This document shows, in pieces, positions 20,125 through 29,670 of a stretch of 64,000 nucleotides of DNA (position 1 is its first letter; every line of letters begins with the position of its first letter). Source of the DNA: Cribrihabitans marinus. Its GTDB lineage: Bacteria; Pseudomonadota; Alphaproteobacteria; Rhodobacterales; Rhodobacteraceae. Position numbers and translations under genes: made by a program. The DNA is taken from positions 62,001 through 126,000 of the forward strand of contig NZ_FNYD01000006.1 in the NCBI RefSeq assembly GCF_900109035.1. Reading direction: 5' to 3'. The notes under the pieces were generated by a model. The model did not search any database, had not been told where the DNA came from, and saw nothing but the letters and a program-made list of their open reading frames with translations.

Positions 20125-20670
20125 TCATGGTGTCTTGCGGATCACGAATTCGCCGGGGCTCCGCTGCACCACTTTATAGTCTTTTTCTGTGGGCTCAGTA
20201 TTAACAGGATTTTCCAAATTTGCGAGGGATAAGCGCAGATTCTCGCGGATTGCGTCACTTTCGCCATTGTCCAGCGCATAGGCCTTGCGGAAGACCTGCG
20301 TCGCTTCGGGGATCTCGCCCTTCTCCATCAGCAGGACGCCCAGGTTGTTCCAGGCCTCGGGCCAGTCCGGCGCCTCCTCGACGGCGCGGCGCAGCATGCC
20401 TTCGGCCTGGCCCAGGCGGCCGAGCTCCAGGTTGGCGGTGCCCAGCCCGGTCAGGATCTCGGTGGTCATACCCTGGTCCAGTGCGGCGCGGGTAAAGGAA
20501 TCCAGCGCCAGCTCGTATTCGCCGGCCGCCATGAGGCGCTGTCCGACCTCGACGCCATCGACGGCATCTTTGCGGTGATCGATGCCGGGCGGGAACGGAT
20601 CCTCTGGCAGGTCCGTCCCGCCCGAGTCGCAAGCGGCCACCGCCGCGATGACGGCGATGGCTGCATTCAT
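20125..20670 (-). CDS. Second TPR lipoprotein of the Tad locus
   Basis: The 181-aa product has a lipoprotein signal with AAC just before Cys14, then three or so TPR units at about residues 45-160 (for example PDWPEAWNNLGVLLMEKGEI). ATG 20670 is preferred over the upstream TTG at 20775 because it starts exactly at the lipoprotein signal and avoids overlap with tadC. It resembles TadD in layout and probably arose by duplication. The two may form a hetero-complex at the secretin. Confidence 0.82.
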   Translation of the reverse strand: MNAAIAVIAAVAACDSGGTDLPEDPFPPGIDHRKDAVDGVEVGQRLMAAGEYELALDSFTRAALDQGMTTEILTGLGTANLELGRLGQAEGMLRRAVEEAPDWPEAWNNLGVLLMEKGEIPEATQVFRKAYALDNGESDAIRENLRLSLANLENPVNTEPTEKDYKVVQRSPGEFVIRKTP

Positions 20671-20716
20671 CCTGAATAGCGGTGCGGACCTGCTCACACC
20701 CTGTCCTGCCTCCCGG

Positions 20717-21703
20717 TCAGTTGCCGGGTCCCATGTTGCCGAGGTCCATGATACCCCGTGCCGAAGGGCCGACAAGGATGATCAGCAGGGGCGGGACCGT
20801 GAGCATCATTGTGGCAAGGGTCATTTTGGTTGGCAACTTGTTTGCCGCCTCTTCGGCGCGCATCACCCGCTTGTCGCGCATCTCGCCCGCATAGACGCGC
20901 AGCGCCTCGGCGATGGATGTGCCGAAGGCCGCCGACTGGATCATCACCGTCACGAAGGACGACAGATCCGGCACGTTGCAGCGGGTGGCGAAGTCGCGCA
21001 GAACGCGGTCCTTGTCCTTGCCGGCCTTCATCTCATAGGCCACCACCTCGAACTCGTCGGCCAGCTCCTTGTAGGAGGCGCGCAGTTCCTTGGCGACGCG
21101 CACGATGGCCTGGTCCAGCGACTGACCGGCTTCGACACAGACCAGCATCATGTCCAGCGCGTCGGGAAAGGCGCGGGTGATCGACTCGCGGCGTTCCTCG
21201 ACCCGGCGTGTCACCCAGTATTTCGGCAGGAAGTACCCGACCAGGCCCGGGCCCAGCACGCGCAGCAACATGCCCTGGGCATCGAAATCCTGGTCGCCGG
21301 CGATGACCGTCACGTAGACCACCCCGAGGATGAGGCCGATCATGCCCAGGGCGAATTGCGAGAAGTGGAAGAAACGCACCGAGTCCTGGCTCTGATAGCC
21401 GGCCTGGCGCAGCTTGAGCTGCATCGCGGACAGCTCGTCGGCATCCTTGGGCTCGAGGAAGCCCGCGAATTTCTCCAGCTGCTCGTTGCGGCCGCCCTGG
21501 CGCAGCTGTTCCTTCTTCGGTTTGTTCGCCGTCTTGGGGTTCATGTCCCGCTTGAGCTTTTTCAGCGGGTCCTCGGGCTGGTTCATCATGATCGGTATGG
21601 TGACCAGGATCATGAACAGACCCAGGACGCCGACCACGATCAGAGGTCCGAACGGCCCCAGCTGCTCGGTCAGCATGTCGTTGATGGATTGCAGGAATTG
21701 CAT
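20717..21703 (-). CDS. tadC: TadC, type II secretion F-domain membrane protein
   Basis: TadC (328 aa) is an inner-membrane platform protein of the Flp pilus machine. One membrane segment near the N-terminus (about 15-40), two central ones (about 125-165) and one near the C-terminus (about 295-315) flank a T2SSF domain. The T2SSF domain shows the typical ALDMMLVCVEAGQSLDQA segment. Its start is 12 bases after the tadB stop. TadB and TadC presumably form a heteromeric platform driven by TadA. Confidence 0.92.
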   Translation of the reverse strand: MQFLQSINDMLTEQLGPFGPLIVVGVLGLFMILVTIPIMMNQPEDPLKKLKRDMNPKTANKPKKEQLRQGGRNEQLEKFAGFLEPKDADELSAMQLKLRQAGYQSQDSVRFFHFSQFALGMIGLILGVVYVTVIAGDQDFDAQGMLLRVLGPGLVGYFLPKYWVTRRVEERRESITRAFPDALDMMLVCVEAGQSLDQAIVRVAKELRASYKELADEFEVVAYEMKAGKDKDRVLRDFATRCNVPDLSSFVTVMIQSAAFGTSIAEALRVYAGEMRDKRVMRAEEAANKLPTKMTLATMMLTVPPLLIILVGPSARGIMDLGNMGPGN

Positions 21704-21715
21704 GGCTAGGCCCCC

Positions 21716-22684
21716 TCAGACCTTGATGTTGGTCAATGAGCGCATCACGAACAGGTTCGCGGTCAGCATGATGCCCACGACGAATGTGGCGGGAATGAAC
21801 CAGGGGTGATCCTTGACCCCGTCATAGTAGTTCGGGTCGTTGACCAGCGCGACGGCCAGGCAGATCAGCGGGAAGGCGGACAGGAACTTGCCCGACCACT
21901 GCGCCTCGGCGGTGATTGCCTTGACCCGGCGGAACAGGCGGAACCGGGCGCGGATCACCGCCGCCAGGCCGGCCAGAACCTCGGCCAGGTTGCCGCCAGA
22001 CTGCTGCTGGATGGTCACGGCGACGGACAGGAAGCGCAGATCCTGGTGGTCCAGCCGTTCGGCCATCTCCTTGAGCGCCTCGCCCACGTCCCGGCCATAG
22101 GCCGCCTCGTCGGCGATGATGCCGAACTCGGTGGCGATCGGATCCTCGGTCTCCTTGGCGACGATCTGGATCGACGACACGAACGGATGGCCCACGCGGA
22201 GCGAGCGCACCATCAGTTCCACAGCGTCGGGCAGCTGTTCCTCGAACATCGACATGCGCTTCTTGGCCTTCTTGTTGACCCAGAAATACACCGCGCCGAC
22301 ACCGATGCCGATCGAGATGGCGATGCGTACCGGCACCTCCGTCTCGGTGCCGATGCTGAGGCCGACAAAGGCCACGCCGGCCAGCGCCGCCATGATCATG
22401 ATCAGCTGCCGCGGAGTGAAGGCGATGGCCGCCTTCTGCGCCTTTTCCGCCAGAAGCGAATAAAGCGGGATCGACCGCGACTTCATGTGCTGCTGCATTT
22501 CCTTGCGCAGCTGTTCCAGCACCTGTTCGCGGCCGGTGCCCTTGTCCAGCATGTCGAGCCGGCGGTTGACCCGGCTGTTGAGGCTGATCGACTTGCCGAA
22601 GGCGACCAGATAGATCCCCTCGACCAGCACGAGCACGCCGACGAAGATCAGGCCATAGATGATCGGTTCTGCACTGAGTTGCAT
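21716..22684 (-). CDS. tadB: TadB, type II secretion F-domain membrane protein
   Basis: TadB (322 aa) is the partner inner-membrane platform protein of TadC. It has an N-terminal membrane segment (about 7-28) and a pair around 95-135. The T2SSF domain carries DAVELMVRSLRVGHPFVSS and QQQSGGNLAEVL, and a C-terminal segment lies at about 292-315. The gene lies 8 bases after the cpaF stop, consistent with coupled expression. Confidence 0.93.
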   Translation of the reverse strand: MQLSAEPIIYGLIFVGVLVLVEGIYLVAFGKSISLNSRVNRRLDMLDKGTGREQVLEQLRKEMQQHMKSRSIPLYSLLAEKAQKAAIAFTPRQLIMIMAALAGVAFVGLSIGTETEVPVRIAISIGIGVGAVYFWVNKKAKKRMSMFEEQLPDAVELMVRSLRVGHPFVSSIQIVAKETEDPIATEFGIIADEAAYGRDVGEALKEMAERLDHQDLRFLSVAVTIQQQSGGNLAEVLAGLAAVIRARFRLFRRVKAITAEAQWSGKFLSAFPLICLAVALVNDPNYYDGVKDHPWFIPATFVVGIMLTANLFVMRSLTNIKV

Positions 22685-22692
22685 GACGTGCC

Positions 22693-24132
<1,440 letters not shown>

Positions 24133-24154
24133 CTGTCACCCCCCTCTGAATGGC

Positions 24155-25393
24155 TTAGGCCGCTTCCGCATCGCTCTGACCGAGCTCATGCAGCGATTGC
24201 GCCAGCTTGGCGATCTCCCGGCGCAACGGATTCTTCGGGGCCGAGGTGGCCAGCGGAAGGCCGTGATCGGCGCCCTGCGTGACCGCCTTGCCGCCATCGG
24301 GCAGTTGCAGGTCGATCGAGATCCCCAGCGACTCGCCCATCCGCTTGACCCGACTCTTGCCGCTCAGGTCGGTGAATTTGGGGGCCCGGTTCAGCGCGAA
24401 ACGCAGCTTGTTGAAAGGCAACTCCTCGGATTGCAGCGCGCGCTTCATCCGCAGCGCGTTCTGGGCCGAGCGCATGTCCAGCTCGATCAGCGCGAAATAC
24501 ACATGCGCGGCCTGCAGGACGGTCTCGGACCACTGCACCAGGGTATTGGGCATGTCGACGACCACATAGTCGAAATGCGCCCGCGCCATCTCGATCACGC
24601 GCTTGACGTCTTCGGGGCTCACGATGTCCAGCGGCACCATGTCCGGCGGCGCGGTCAGAACCTGAAGCTTGTCCTCGAAGCTCAGAAGGGCCTGGCCGAA
24701 CACCTCTTCGTCCATGCTGTCGGTATCGGTCAGCATCTCGAAGACGGCCTCGCGCCGAGGCAAGTCCAGGAAGGTCGAGATCGAGCCGTATTGCAGGTCG
24801 AGATCGATCAGGCAGACGCTGGGTGCGCTGTCCGCGGTCAGGCAGGCCAGTTCCCAGGCCAGGTTCACCGCCAGCGTGGTCGATCCGACGCCCCCGGCAA
24901 GCCCGTGGGTCACCAGCAGGGCGCCTTCGCGCTGCTCGCCCGATTTCAGGCTCGCGGTGTTGTGGCGGCTGGGCTCGGGTTCCTTCTCGGGCTCCTCCAG
25001 CCGGTCGATGGCGGATTGCAACTCGTGCTCGGGCAGGGGGTAGGGAACGAATTCGTCCGCACCCTTGCGCAGCAGTTGGTGCAGCGAGGCCGGTGTCACG
25101 TCCTCGGCGATCAGGATCACCTTGATCCCGCGCGCCTTGGCCTGGGTGATGATCTCGCCCATCAGGACAAGGTTGTCCTCGTCGCTGCCATCCAGCGCCA
25201 GGGCGATGAAGGTCAGGGACTCGGCCTCGGGCTGGCCGAAGAAGGCCAGCGCCTCGGCAAAACCCAGGTCGCCCCAGTTCTCGCCCATCGCGGCTTCCAT
25301 GTCCTCGATGAGAAGGTCGAAGTTCTGCACGTCACGGCTGACGGTGCAGGCAAGGATCGGTGTTGTTTCGCTTTGCGGCGTATCGCTGCTCAT
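24155..25393 (-). CDS. cpaE: CpaE/TadZ, MinD-like localisation ATPase
   Basis: The product (412 aa) joins a receiver-like N-terminal domain (about 10-130) to a ParA/MinD-type domain (about 155-400). The P-loop region reads GGVGST (167-172), with Ser in place of the usual catalytic Lys; this degenerate Walker A is typical of TadZ/CpaE. The family places the pilus machine at the cell pole. ATG 25393 is chosen because AGAGG sits about 9 bases upstream; ATG 25402 is too close to it. Confidence 0.9.
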   Translation of the reverse strand: MSSDTPQSETTPILACTVSRDVQNFDLLIEDMEAAMGENWGDLGFAEALAFFGQPEAESLTFIALALDGSDEDNLVLMGEIITQAKARGIKVILIAEDVTPASLHQLLRKGADEFVPYPLPEHELQSAIDRLEEPEKEPEPSRHNTASLKSGEQREGALLVTHGLAGGVGSTTLAVNLAWELACLTADSAPSVCLIDLDLQYGSISTFLDLPRREAVFEMLTDTDSMDEEVFGQALLSFEDKLQVLTAPPDMVPLDIVSPEDVKRVIEMARAHFDYVVVDMPNTLVQWSETVLQAAHVYFALIELDMRSAQNALRMKRALQSEELPFNKLRFALNRAPKFTDLSGKSRVKRMGESLGISIDLQLPDGGKAVTQGADHGLPLATSAPKNPLRREIAKLAQSLHELGQSDAEAA

Positions 25394-25471
25394 TGCCTTC
25401 ATCCTCTTTACGGAGGCGCGGAAGGACGGTTGAAACAGCGTTCTGCGTGTCCCGGCCTCCCGGTGCCTGCA

Positions 25472-25492
25472 TGCGTCCCGGTTCAGGACGCA
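25472..25492 (-). repeat. Inverted repeat in the cpaE leader
   Basis: TGCGTCC (25472-25478) and GGACGCA (25486-25492) form a perfect 7-bp stem around 7 bases, about 80 bases upstream of the cpaE start. It could be an mRNA hairpin or an operator. No T-run follows on the minus strand. Confidence 0.4.
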
Positions 25493-25564
25493 CGTCACCT
25501 ATTGGAGGCAATTTCACTGGCAAGTTGGGCGAGATTGGGGCCGAAAAGAACCAATTGTAGGGAA

Positions 25565-25585
25565 TTGGGCGACGATGCCGCCCAA
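25565..25585 (-). other. Hairpin just after the OmpA lipoprotein gene
   Basis: TTGGGCG (25565-25571) pairs with CGCCCAA (25579-25585) around 7 bases, 6 bases beyond the stop of the OmpA-type gene. On the transcript it is not followed by a clear T-run. With the inverted repeat at 25472-25492 it may tune expression of the downstream cpaE part of the operon. Confidence 0.4.
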
Positions 25586-25591
25586 CTCGCC

Positions 25592-26221
25592 TTATTGTTG
25601 TTCGAACCCGGTGGCGCGGGTGTCCACGCTCAGCGTCGAGGCCGGCTCGGCGCTGCGGATGTAGTCGCGATAGATGACCTCGGCATAGCGGCCATCCAGA
25701 AGCTGGCCGCGGCCGCCGGCAACGCCGGACACCTCGGTCACGGTACGGCGATTGCGCCGGTCGCGATTGCTGGTCTGGATCACCGGGCGGGTTTCGCCAA
25801 AGGAAACAAGCGCCTCCAGCCGCGAACGGCTGATGCCCTGGCTGGCCAGGTAGGCCACGACCGCCTGGGCGCGGCGCAGGCCGAGGCTCTTGTTGTAGGC
25901 GTTGGAGCCCACGAGATCGGTATGGCCGTAGACCCGGAAGCGAACCTCGGGGAACTGGCGGATCCAGTTGGCCTGTTCGGCCAGGATCTGCCGCGCCGAG
26001 GGGTCGAGCTGTGCGCTGTCGAAGGCGAAATTCACCTGATTGGGAACTTCGCGGGCAAAGCGCTCGCCCAATGCTTGCACAAACGACCTCTCGCCGTTCG
26101 ACATCTGGATGTTGTTCAGCGTCGCGTTGCCGAAGGTACCCGAATCGACCGCCTGGCCGGCCTCATATCCACAGGCCGACAGACTTGCCGACAATCCCAG
26201 TGCCACGATCCATTTCTGCAT
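25592..26221 (-). CDS. OmpA-family lipoprotein of the Tad locus
   Basis: The 209-aa product has a lipoprotein signal with SAC before Cys17 and a C-terminal OmpA-like domain (about 75-185). That domain has the segments VYGHTDLVGSNAYNKSLG and LRRAQAVVAYL, which bind peptidoglycan. Its place between cpaC and cpaE suggests it anchors the outer-membrane secretin to the cell wall. ATG 26221 is used because the lipoprotein signal begins there. A 198-base gap before cpaE holds two hairpins. Confidence 0.85.
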   Translation of the reverse strand: MQKWIVALGLSASLSACGYEAGQAVDSGTFGNATLNNIQMSNGERSFVQALGERFAREVPNQVNFAFDSAQLDPSARQILAEQANWIRQFPEVRFRVYGHTDLVGSNAYNKSLGLRRAQAVVAYLASQGISRSRLEALVSFGETRPVIQTSNRDRRNRRTVTEVSGVAGGRGQLLDGRYAEVIYRDYIRSAEPASTLSVDTRATGFEQQ

Positions 26222-26238
26222 CGGTCCAATCCTCCCGA

Positions 26239-27645
26239 TCATTCCATCACGTAGCCGTAGGAGCCACTGAAATCCTGCTTGGCCACCTCGGCGGCGGCGC
26301 CGCCGCCGCGCGTGGTGCGCGTGGTGCGGCCGAACAGGAACAGGTCGCTTTCGCTGGGCGGCCGGACCCGATCGGTCGGCAGCGCCAGCGCTTCGCCGCG
26401 GGTGGGCGAGACCAGGTGCGCGGTCACGATGATGACCAGTTCGGTCTGGCTGCGCTGGTAGTCGGCGCTGCGGAACAGGGCGCCAAGGACCGGCACGTCA
26501 CCCAGCCAGGGCAGTTGCTGGTTGTTGTCCAGGAACTCGTCCTCGATCAGCCCGGCGATGGCAAAGCTCTCGCCGTCGCGCAGCTCGACCGTGGTCGAGG
26601 TCTCGCGGCGCTGGAAGGCGGCGATCTCGAACCCGTTGACGATCACCGAGTTGTTGGGATCCAGGGACGAGACCGCGGCCAGCAACTCCAGGTTGATAAG
26701 GTCGCCATCCACGACGCGCGGGACGAATTTCATCTCGACACCGAAGGGCTTGTATTCGACCGAGAACAGGCCGTCGCGCTGTGCAACCGGGATCGGATAT
26801 TCGCCGCCGGCGAGGAACGTGGCCTCCTGGCCCGAGAGGGCCGACAGGTTCGGTTCCGCCAGGGTGCGCACGACGCCCTTGCGCTCCAGCGCCTCGATCA
26901 GCAGGCGGATCTGGGTCGACCCGGCGCTGAAGCCGAACAGGAACGCGCCCGCGTTCTCATTGGTGCCGGGAATGTTTCCGTTGATGGCGTTGGTCAAATT
27001 CGGGTTGTTGTTCAGTGTGTTGAGGCCGCCAATGGCGTTCCCGCCGCTGAAGCCGAGCGAGGCCCCGAGCGCCTTGGACACCGAGCGCTGCATTTCCGCG
27101 AACCGGACCTTGAGCATCACCTGCTGCACGCCCGAGACACTCATCAGGTTCGACACCCGCTCGGGCGCATACCGTTCGGCAAGGTCCAGCGCCCGCTGCA
27201 GGCGCGAACTGCTGGAGACGGTGCCCGACAGCACGATGCCGTCATTGGCGGTGCGCACCTCGATCTTCTCGCTGGGCAGGATCTGCCGCAGCCGCTCCTT
27301 GAACTCGGTCACGTCCGCCGACACGCGCACGTTGACGTTGGTGATCAGCATCCCGGACGCGTCGAACAGCGTCAGCGAGGTCAGACCCGGCGACTTGCCC
27401 AGGACATAGATCGTGCGATCCGACAGCGACGAGATGTCGGCGATTCCCGCATTCGCGATACTGAGCTCGGCGAAGGGTTCCTCGCTTTCGACAACCACGG
27501 CGCGGTTCATCGGAACCTCGAGCATGGTTGCCGCGTCTTTCTTGAGCACGCGCAGGACCTCTTGGGCCTGCACCGCCGGTGCAAACGGGTTGCACACAAT
27601 AGCCAACCCCAGCAGGGTGGCCTTGAACATTCCATGAATTCTCAT
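26239..27645 (-). CDS. cpaC: CpaC/RcpA, outer-membrane secretin of the Flp pilus
   Basis: The secretin (468 aa) forms the outer-membrane ring through which the Flp pilus passes. It has a signal peptide ending in VQA|QE (about residue 27) and an N-terminal pilus-motif/BON-like region (about 30-180). The secretin domain (about 195-440) has the VPVLGALFRS segment. ATG 27645 is chosen because the signal peptide starts there; the frame continues upstream without homology. The tail is Gly/Ala/Arg-rich. It follows cpaB. Confidence 0.94.
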   Translation of the reverse strand: MRIHGMFKATLLGLAIVCNPFAPAVQAQEVLRVLKKDAATMLEVPMNRAVVVESEEPFAELSIANAGIADISSLSDRTIYVLGKSPGLTSLTLFDASGMLITNVNVRVSADVTEFKERLRQILPSEKIEVRTANDGIVLSGTVSSSSRLQRALDLAERYAPERVSNLMSVSGVQQVMLKVRFAEMQRSVSKALGASLGFSGGNAIGGLNTLNNNPNLTNAINGNIPGTNENAGAFLFGFSAGSTQIRLLIEALERKGVVRTLAEPNLSALSGQEATFLAGGEYPIPVAQRDGLFSVEYKPFGVEMKFVPRVVDGDLINLELLAAVSSLDPNNSVIVNGFEIAAFQRRETSTTVELRDGESFAIAGLIEDEFLDNNQQLPWLGDVPVLGALFRSADYQRSQTELVIIVTAHLVSPTRGEALALPTDRVRPPSESDLFLFGRTTRTTRGGGAAAEVAKQDFSGSYGYVME

Positions 27646-27840
27646 GTGACCTGCCTCTCCGATCACGCCTCGTTGACGGGTCTTTTCTGCCCATTCTTGC
27701 GGGCACTCTGCGCCACTTCCGGATTTATTGCAAGAATCAACGGGTTCCGCTCGGGAACTTATGTGGACAACTGGCAACAACAAACAAGGAAGGGACCGCG
27801 CCAATGGCGCGGCCCCGGGTCGGTAAACCGCTGATACGGT

Positions 27841-28698
27841 TCAGTTTGTGCAGGGGATCGGGATCTCGACGACCTCGGCTCCGCGACGGGTCCGAACGGT
27901 GCAGACCTTCTCCTCGATGGCTTCGGGGGCGGCCTCGAGCTCGCCCAGGCCAAGCAGCGAACGCTGGTTCACCTCGATGGCCGAGGCGATCGTGTCGTCC
28001 TCGGCGCCGACCAGCGAAAGCGACAGCCGGCCGGTATTCTGGGCCTGCGCCAGCGCCGCGATCTGTTCGGGCCGGGCAGCAACGGTCACGGTCCGGGCGA
28101 TGGTCGCGCGCTCGACATCGCCGCCGGCGGTCTGGTCGACCGCCACGAGATCGATATTGGCCTGGATCAGGCGCGTCACTTCACCCTGCGCGCCCTCGAC
28201 GGCACCACGCAGCCCGCCGGTCCAGTAGACATCGACCCGGTCGCCGGGCCGCAGGAAGCCCGAGACGCCCGAGGCCACGTCGACCCGGATCGCGAAGGCG
28301 CGCATGCCGCGCTCCAGCCGCGAGGTCAGGCCGGCATCCTCGCCGATCTTGGTGATCTTCACGCCCAGGACGGCCTCGTCCTTCTCCATCGAGCGCAGGA
28401 CATAGCGGTTGTCCTGCTCGTCCACCGGGAACAGCTCGTCGGCATTGGTAAAGGACCCCTCGGGGATCGCATCCACAGGCCATTTGACCGCGCGGACCGC
28501 ATCCTTGTTCAGGCGTTCGCCATAACGCAGCGGGCGCGCCGCGACATAGACCTCCTGGATCGGGACGACATCCGCCCGGGCCGCGCGTTCGCGCGCCAAT
28601 TCCTCCTGGTAGGCGCTGATGTAGTTGCGGGCCATCATCACGGCCCCACCGGCCAGAGCCACCCCCACGATCAAGACAAGACCGAATACCGCACGCAT
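27841..28698 (-). CDS. cpaB: CpaB/RcpC, Flp pilus assembly protein with SAF domain
   Basis: CpaB (285 aa) is periplasmic with an N-terminal membrane anchor (about 3-22). An SAF domain (about 45-110) shows YVAARPLRYGERLNKD, and a second beta-rich domain contains FLRPGDRVDVYWTGG. In other Tad systems it works with the secretin. It is the first non-pilin gene of the operon; a promoter-like pair lies upstream and the gap to cpaC is 195 bases. Confidence 0.92.
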   Translation of the reverse strand: MRAVFGLVLIVGVALAGGAVMMARNYISAYQEELARERAARADVVPIQEVYVAARPLRYGERLNKDAVRAVKWPVDAIPEGSFTNADELFPVDEQDNRYVLRSMEKDEAVLGVKITKIGEDAGLTSRLERGMRAFAIRVDVASGVSGFLRPGDRVDVYWTGGLRGAVEGAQGEVTRLIQANIDLVAVDQTAGGDVERATIARTVTVAARPEQIAALAQAQNTGRLSLSLVGAEDDTIASAIEVNQRSLLGLGELEAAPEAIEEKVCTVRTRRGAEVVEIPIPCTN

Positions 28699-28766
28699 AC
28701 CTGCACCTCTTTCTCTTACCCCAGTCGTTCCGGGTGCCGGGGGCCTTTGCCCCTCGGTTTACCCGA

Positions 28767-28796
28767 TATAAACTTTTAGGTTACGATTGTGTCCAA
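28767..28796 (-). promoter_or_regulatory. Candidate promoter for the cpaB operon
   Basis: Read on the minus strand, TTGGAC (28791-28796) and TTTATA (28767-28772) are separated by 18 bases, ending about 69 bases upstream of cpaB. The match to sigma-70 hexamers is fair. It would let cpaB and the genes after it be expressed apart from the pilins. Confidence 0.4.
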
Positions 28797-28838
28797 ATCA
28801 GGGAAGATCGACGACTTTGGGGCGGCAAACCTGAACAA

Positions 28839-29033
28839 TTAGTTCCAGGTCGGCTGCGCCACCGGCCGCAGCTCGATGAACTCGCCAACGGTGTCGGACG
28901 CCTCCTCGGTCCCGTCGGAGACCAGCGGCAAAGCCGCGGCGACCAATCCGACAACCAGGGCCACGAGAACAACCCAATCAACTGTGATGGCGCCGCTTTC
29001 ATTCGCGAAAAATCTTTTCAGAAAACATGTCAT
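28839..29033 (-). CDS. Flp-type pilin, second copy
   Basis: The 64-aa product has a short basic leader (MTCFLKRFFANESG) cut after Gly14, followed by AITVDW and a hydrophobic helix to about residue 37. The C-terminal end is acidic then Pro/Trp-containing. At positions +5/+6 after the cleavage point it has Asp-Trp where classical Flp pilins have Glu-Tyr. ATG 29033 gives the normal leader; the frame extends upstream without meaning. It lies just after the terminator that follows the first pilin. Confidence 0.88.
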   Translation of the reverse strand: MTCFLKRFFANESGAITVDWVVLVALVVGLVAAALPLVSDGTEEASDTVGEFIELRPVAQPTWN

Positions 29034-29061
29034 GGCAGCAATATCCCTTTCGGGTGGCGGC

Positions 29062-29098
29062 AAAAAAGTGGGGCCACGCCGGAAATCGGCGCAGCCCC
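29062..29098 (-). terminator. Terminator between the two pilin genes
   Basis: On the minus-strand transcript GGGGCTGCGCCG (29098-29087) pairs with CGGCGTGGCCCC (29081-29070), 12 pairs with two G-U wobbles and a 5-base loop. After two bases a run of six T follows. It lies 30 bases after the first pilin stop and should uncouple abundant pilin transcription from the assembly genes, by full or partial termination. Confidence 0.85.
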
Positions 29099-29127
29099 TT
29101 TCGTCACATCAGGTCGATGGAGCCCGC

Positions 29128-29319
29128 TTAGTTGGTCGGGTCGCTGACCGAGATGCCGCCGATGCCGGTCGAGATGCTGCCGGCCAGGGTCGAAGTACCG
29201 CCCTTGATGCCGGTGTATGCAACGCCTGCCAGAGCAACCACGGCTGCGGTCAGCACGACCCAGTCAACCGTCACGGCACCGTCTTCGTCTGCGCGGAAGT
29301 TCTTGAAGAATTTGATCAT
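29128..29319 (-). CDS. flp: Flp-type major pilin, first copy
   Basis: This 63-aa protein has a leader MIKFFKNFRADEDG cut after Gly14, then AVTVDW and a hydrophobic helix (about 18-38), ending in a Gly/Ser-rich tail. It is the first gene of the tad run and is followed by its own terminator, the usual layout for the major pilin. As in the second copy, +5/+6 is Asp-Trp in place of Glu-Tyr. The prepilin peptidase that would cut it is downstream in the same locus. Confidence 0.92.
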   Translation of the reverse strand: MIKFFKNFRADEDGAVTVDWVVLTAAVVALAGVAYTGIKGGTSTLAGSISTGIGGISVSDPTN

Positions 29320-29670
29320 GGTACGTCCCTCCTAAGGATCTCACTACGTTTCGCTTACCTCGCCGTCCGTCTGGGCCTGCTCTCTCTCATCGGCCCTGTC
29401 CGTCGCGGTATGGATGTATGTTTGCCTAAGGCCCGTGGCAGGAATTGGGCCAAATCGCGGATTCTCGCGCCAGATTTTAACTTTTCGCTCATATTTCCCA
29501 TAGCGCATTGGTTTTTAACGAGAAAAATATGGATGGCCTCGACGGCCCGGAAACCAAGCGATGCAAAACGGTGTCAATTGGGGCGAAAACGCCTCAATTC
29601 ACAGGGTTTTTCTGGAATTTTCGGCCCAGATCGGCGGAAAATGTACGCAAAGAAAACGCGAGGCGAGCAG
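29320..29670. other. Divergent intergenic region between flp and the lytic transglycosylase
   Basis: This 351-base stretch holds no convincing gene. It is AT-richer than its surroundings, as expected for two divergent promoters. Visible elements are an imperfect palindrome at 29576-29599 and a GGATTC block at 29458-29469 that carries a GANTC methylation site and recurs upstream of dprA. No confident sigma-70 or sigma-54 pair could be assigned by eye. Confidence 0.6.
29576..29599 (+). repeat. Imperfect palindrome upstream of the lytic transglycosylase
   Basis: AATTGGGGCG (29576-29585) and CGCCTCAATT (29590-29599) form 10-base arms with one mismatch around AAAA. It lies about 70 bases upstream of the gene start and could be an operator or a leader hairpin. 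No regulator is assigned. Confidence 0.4.
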
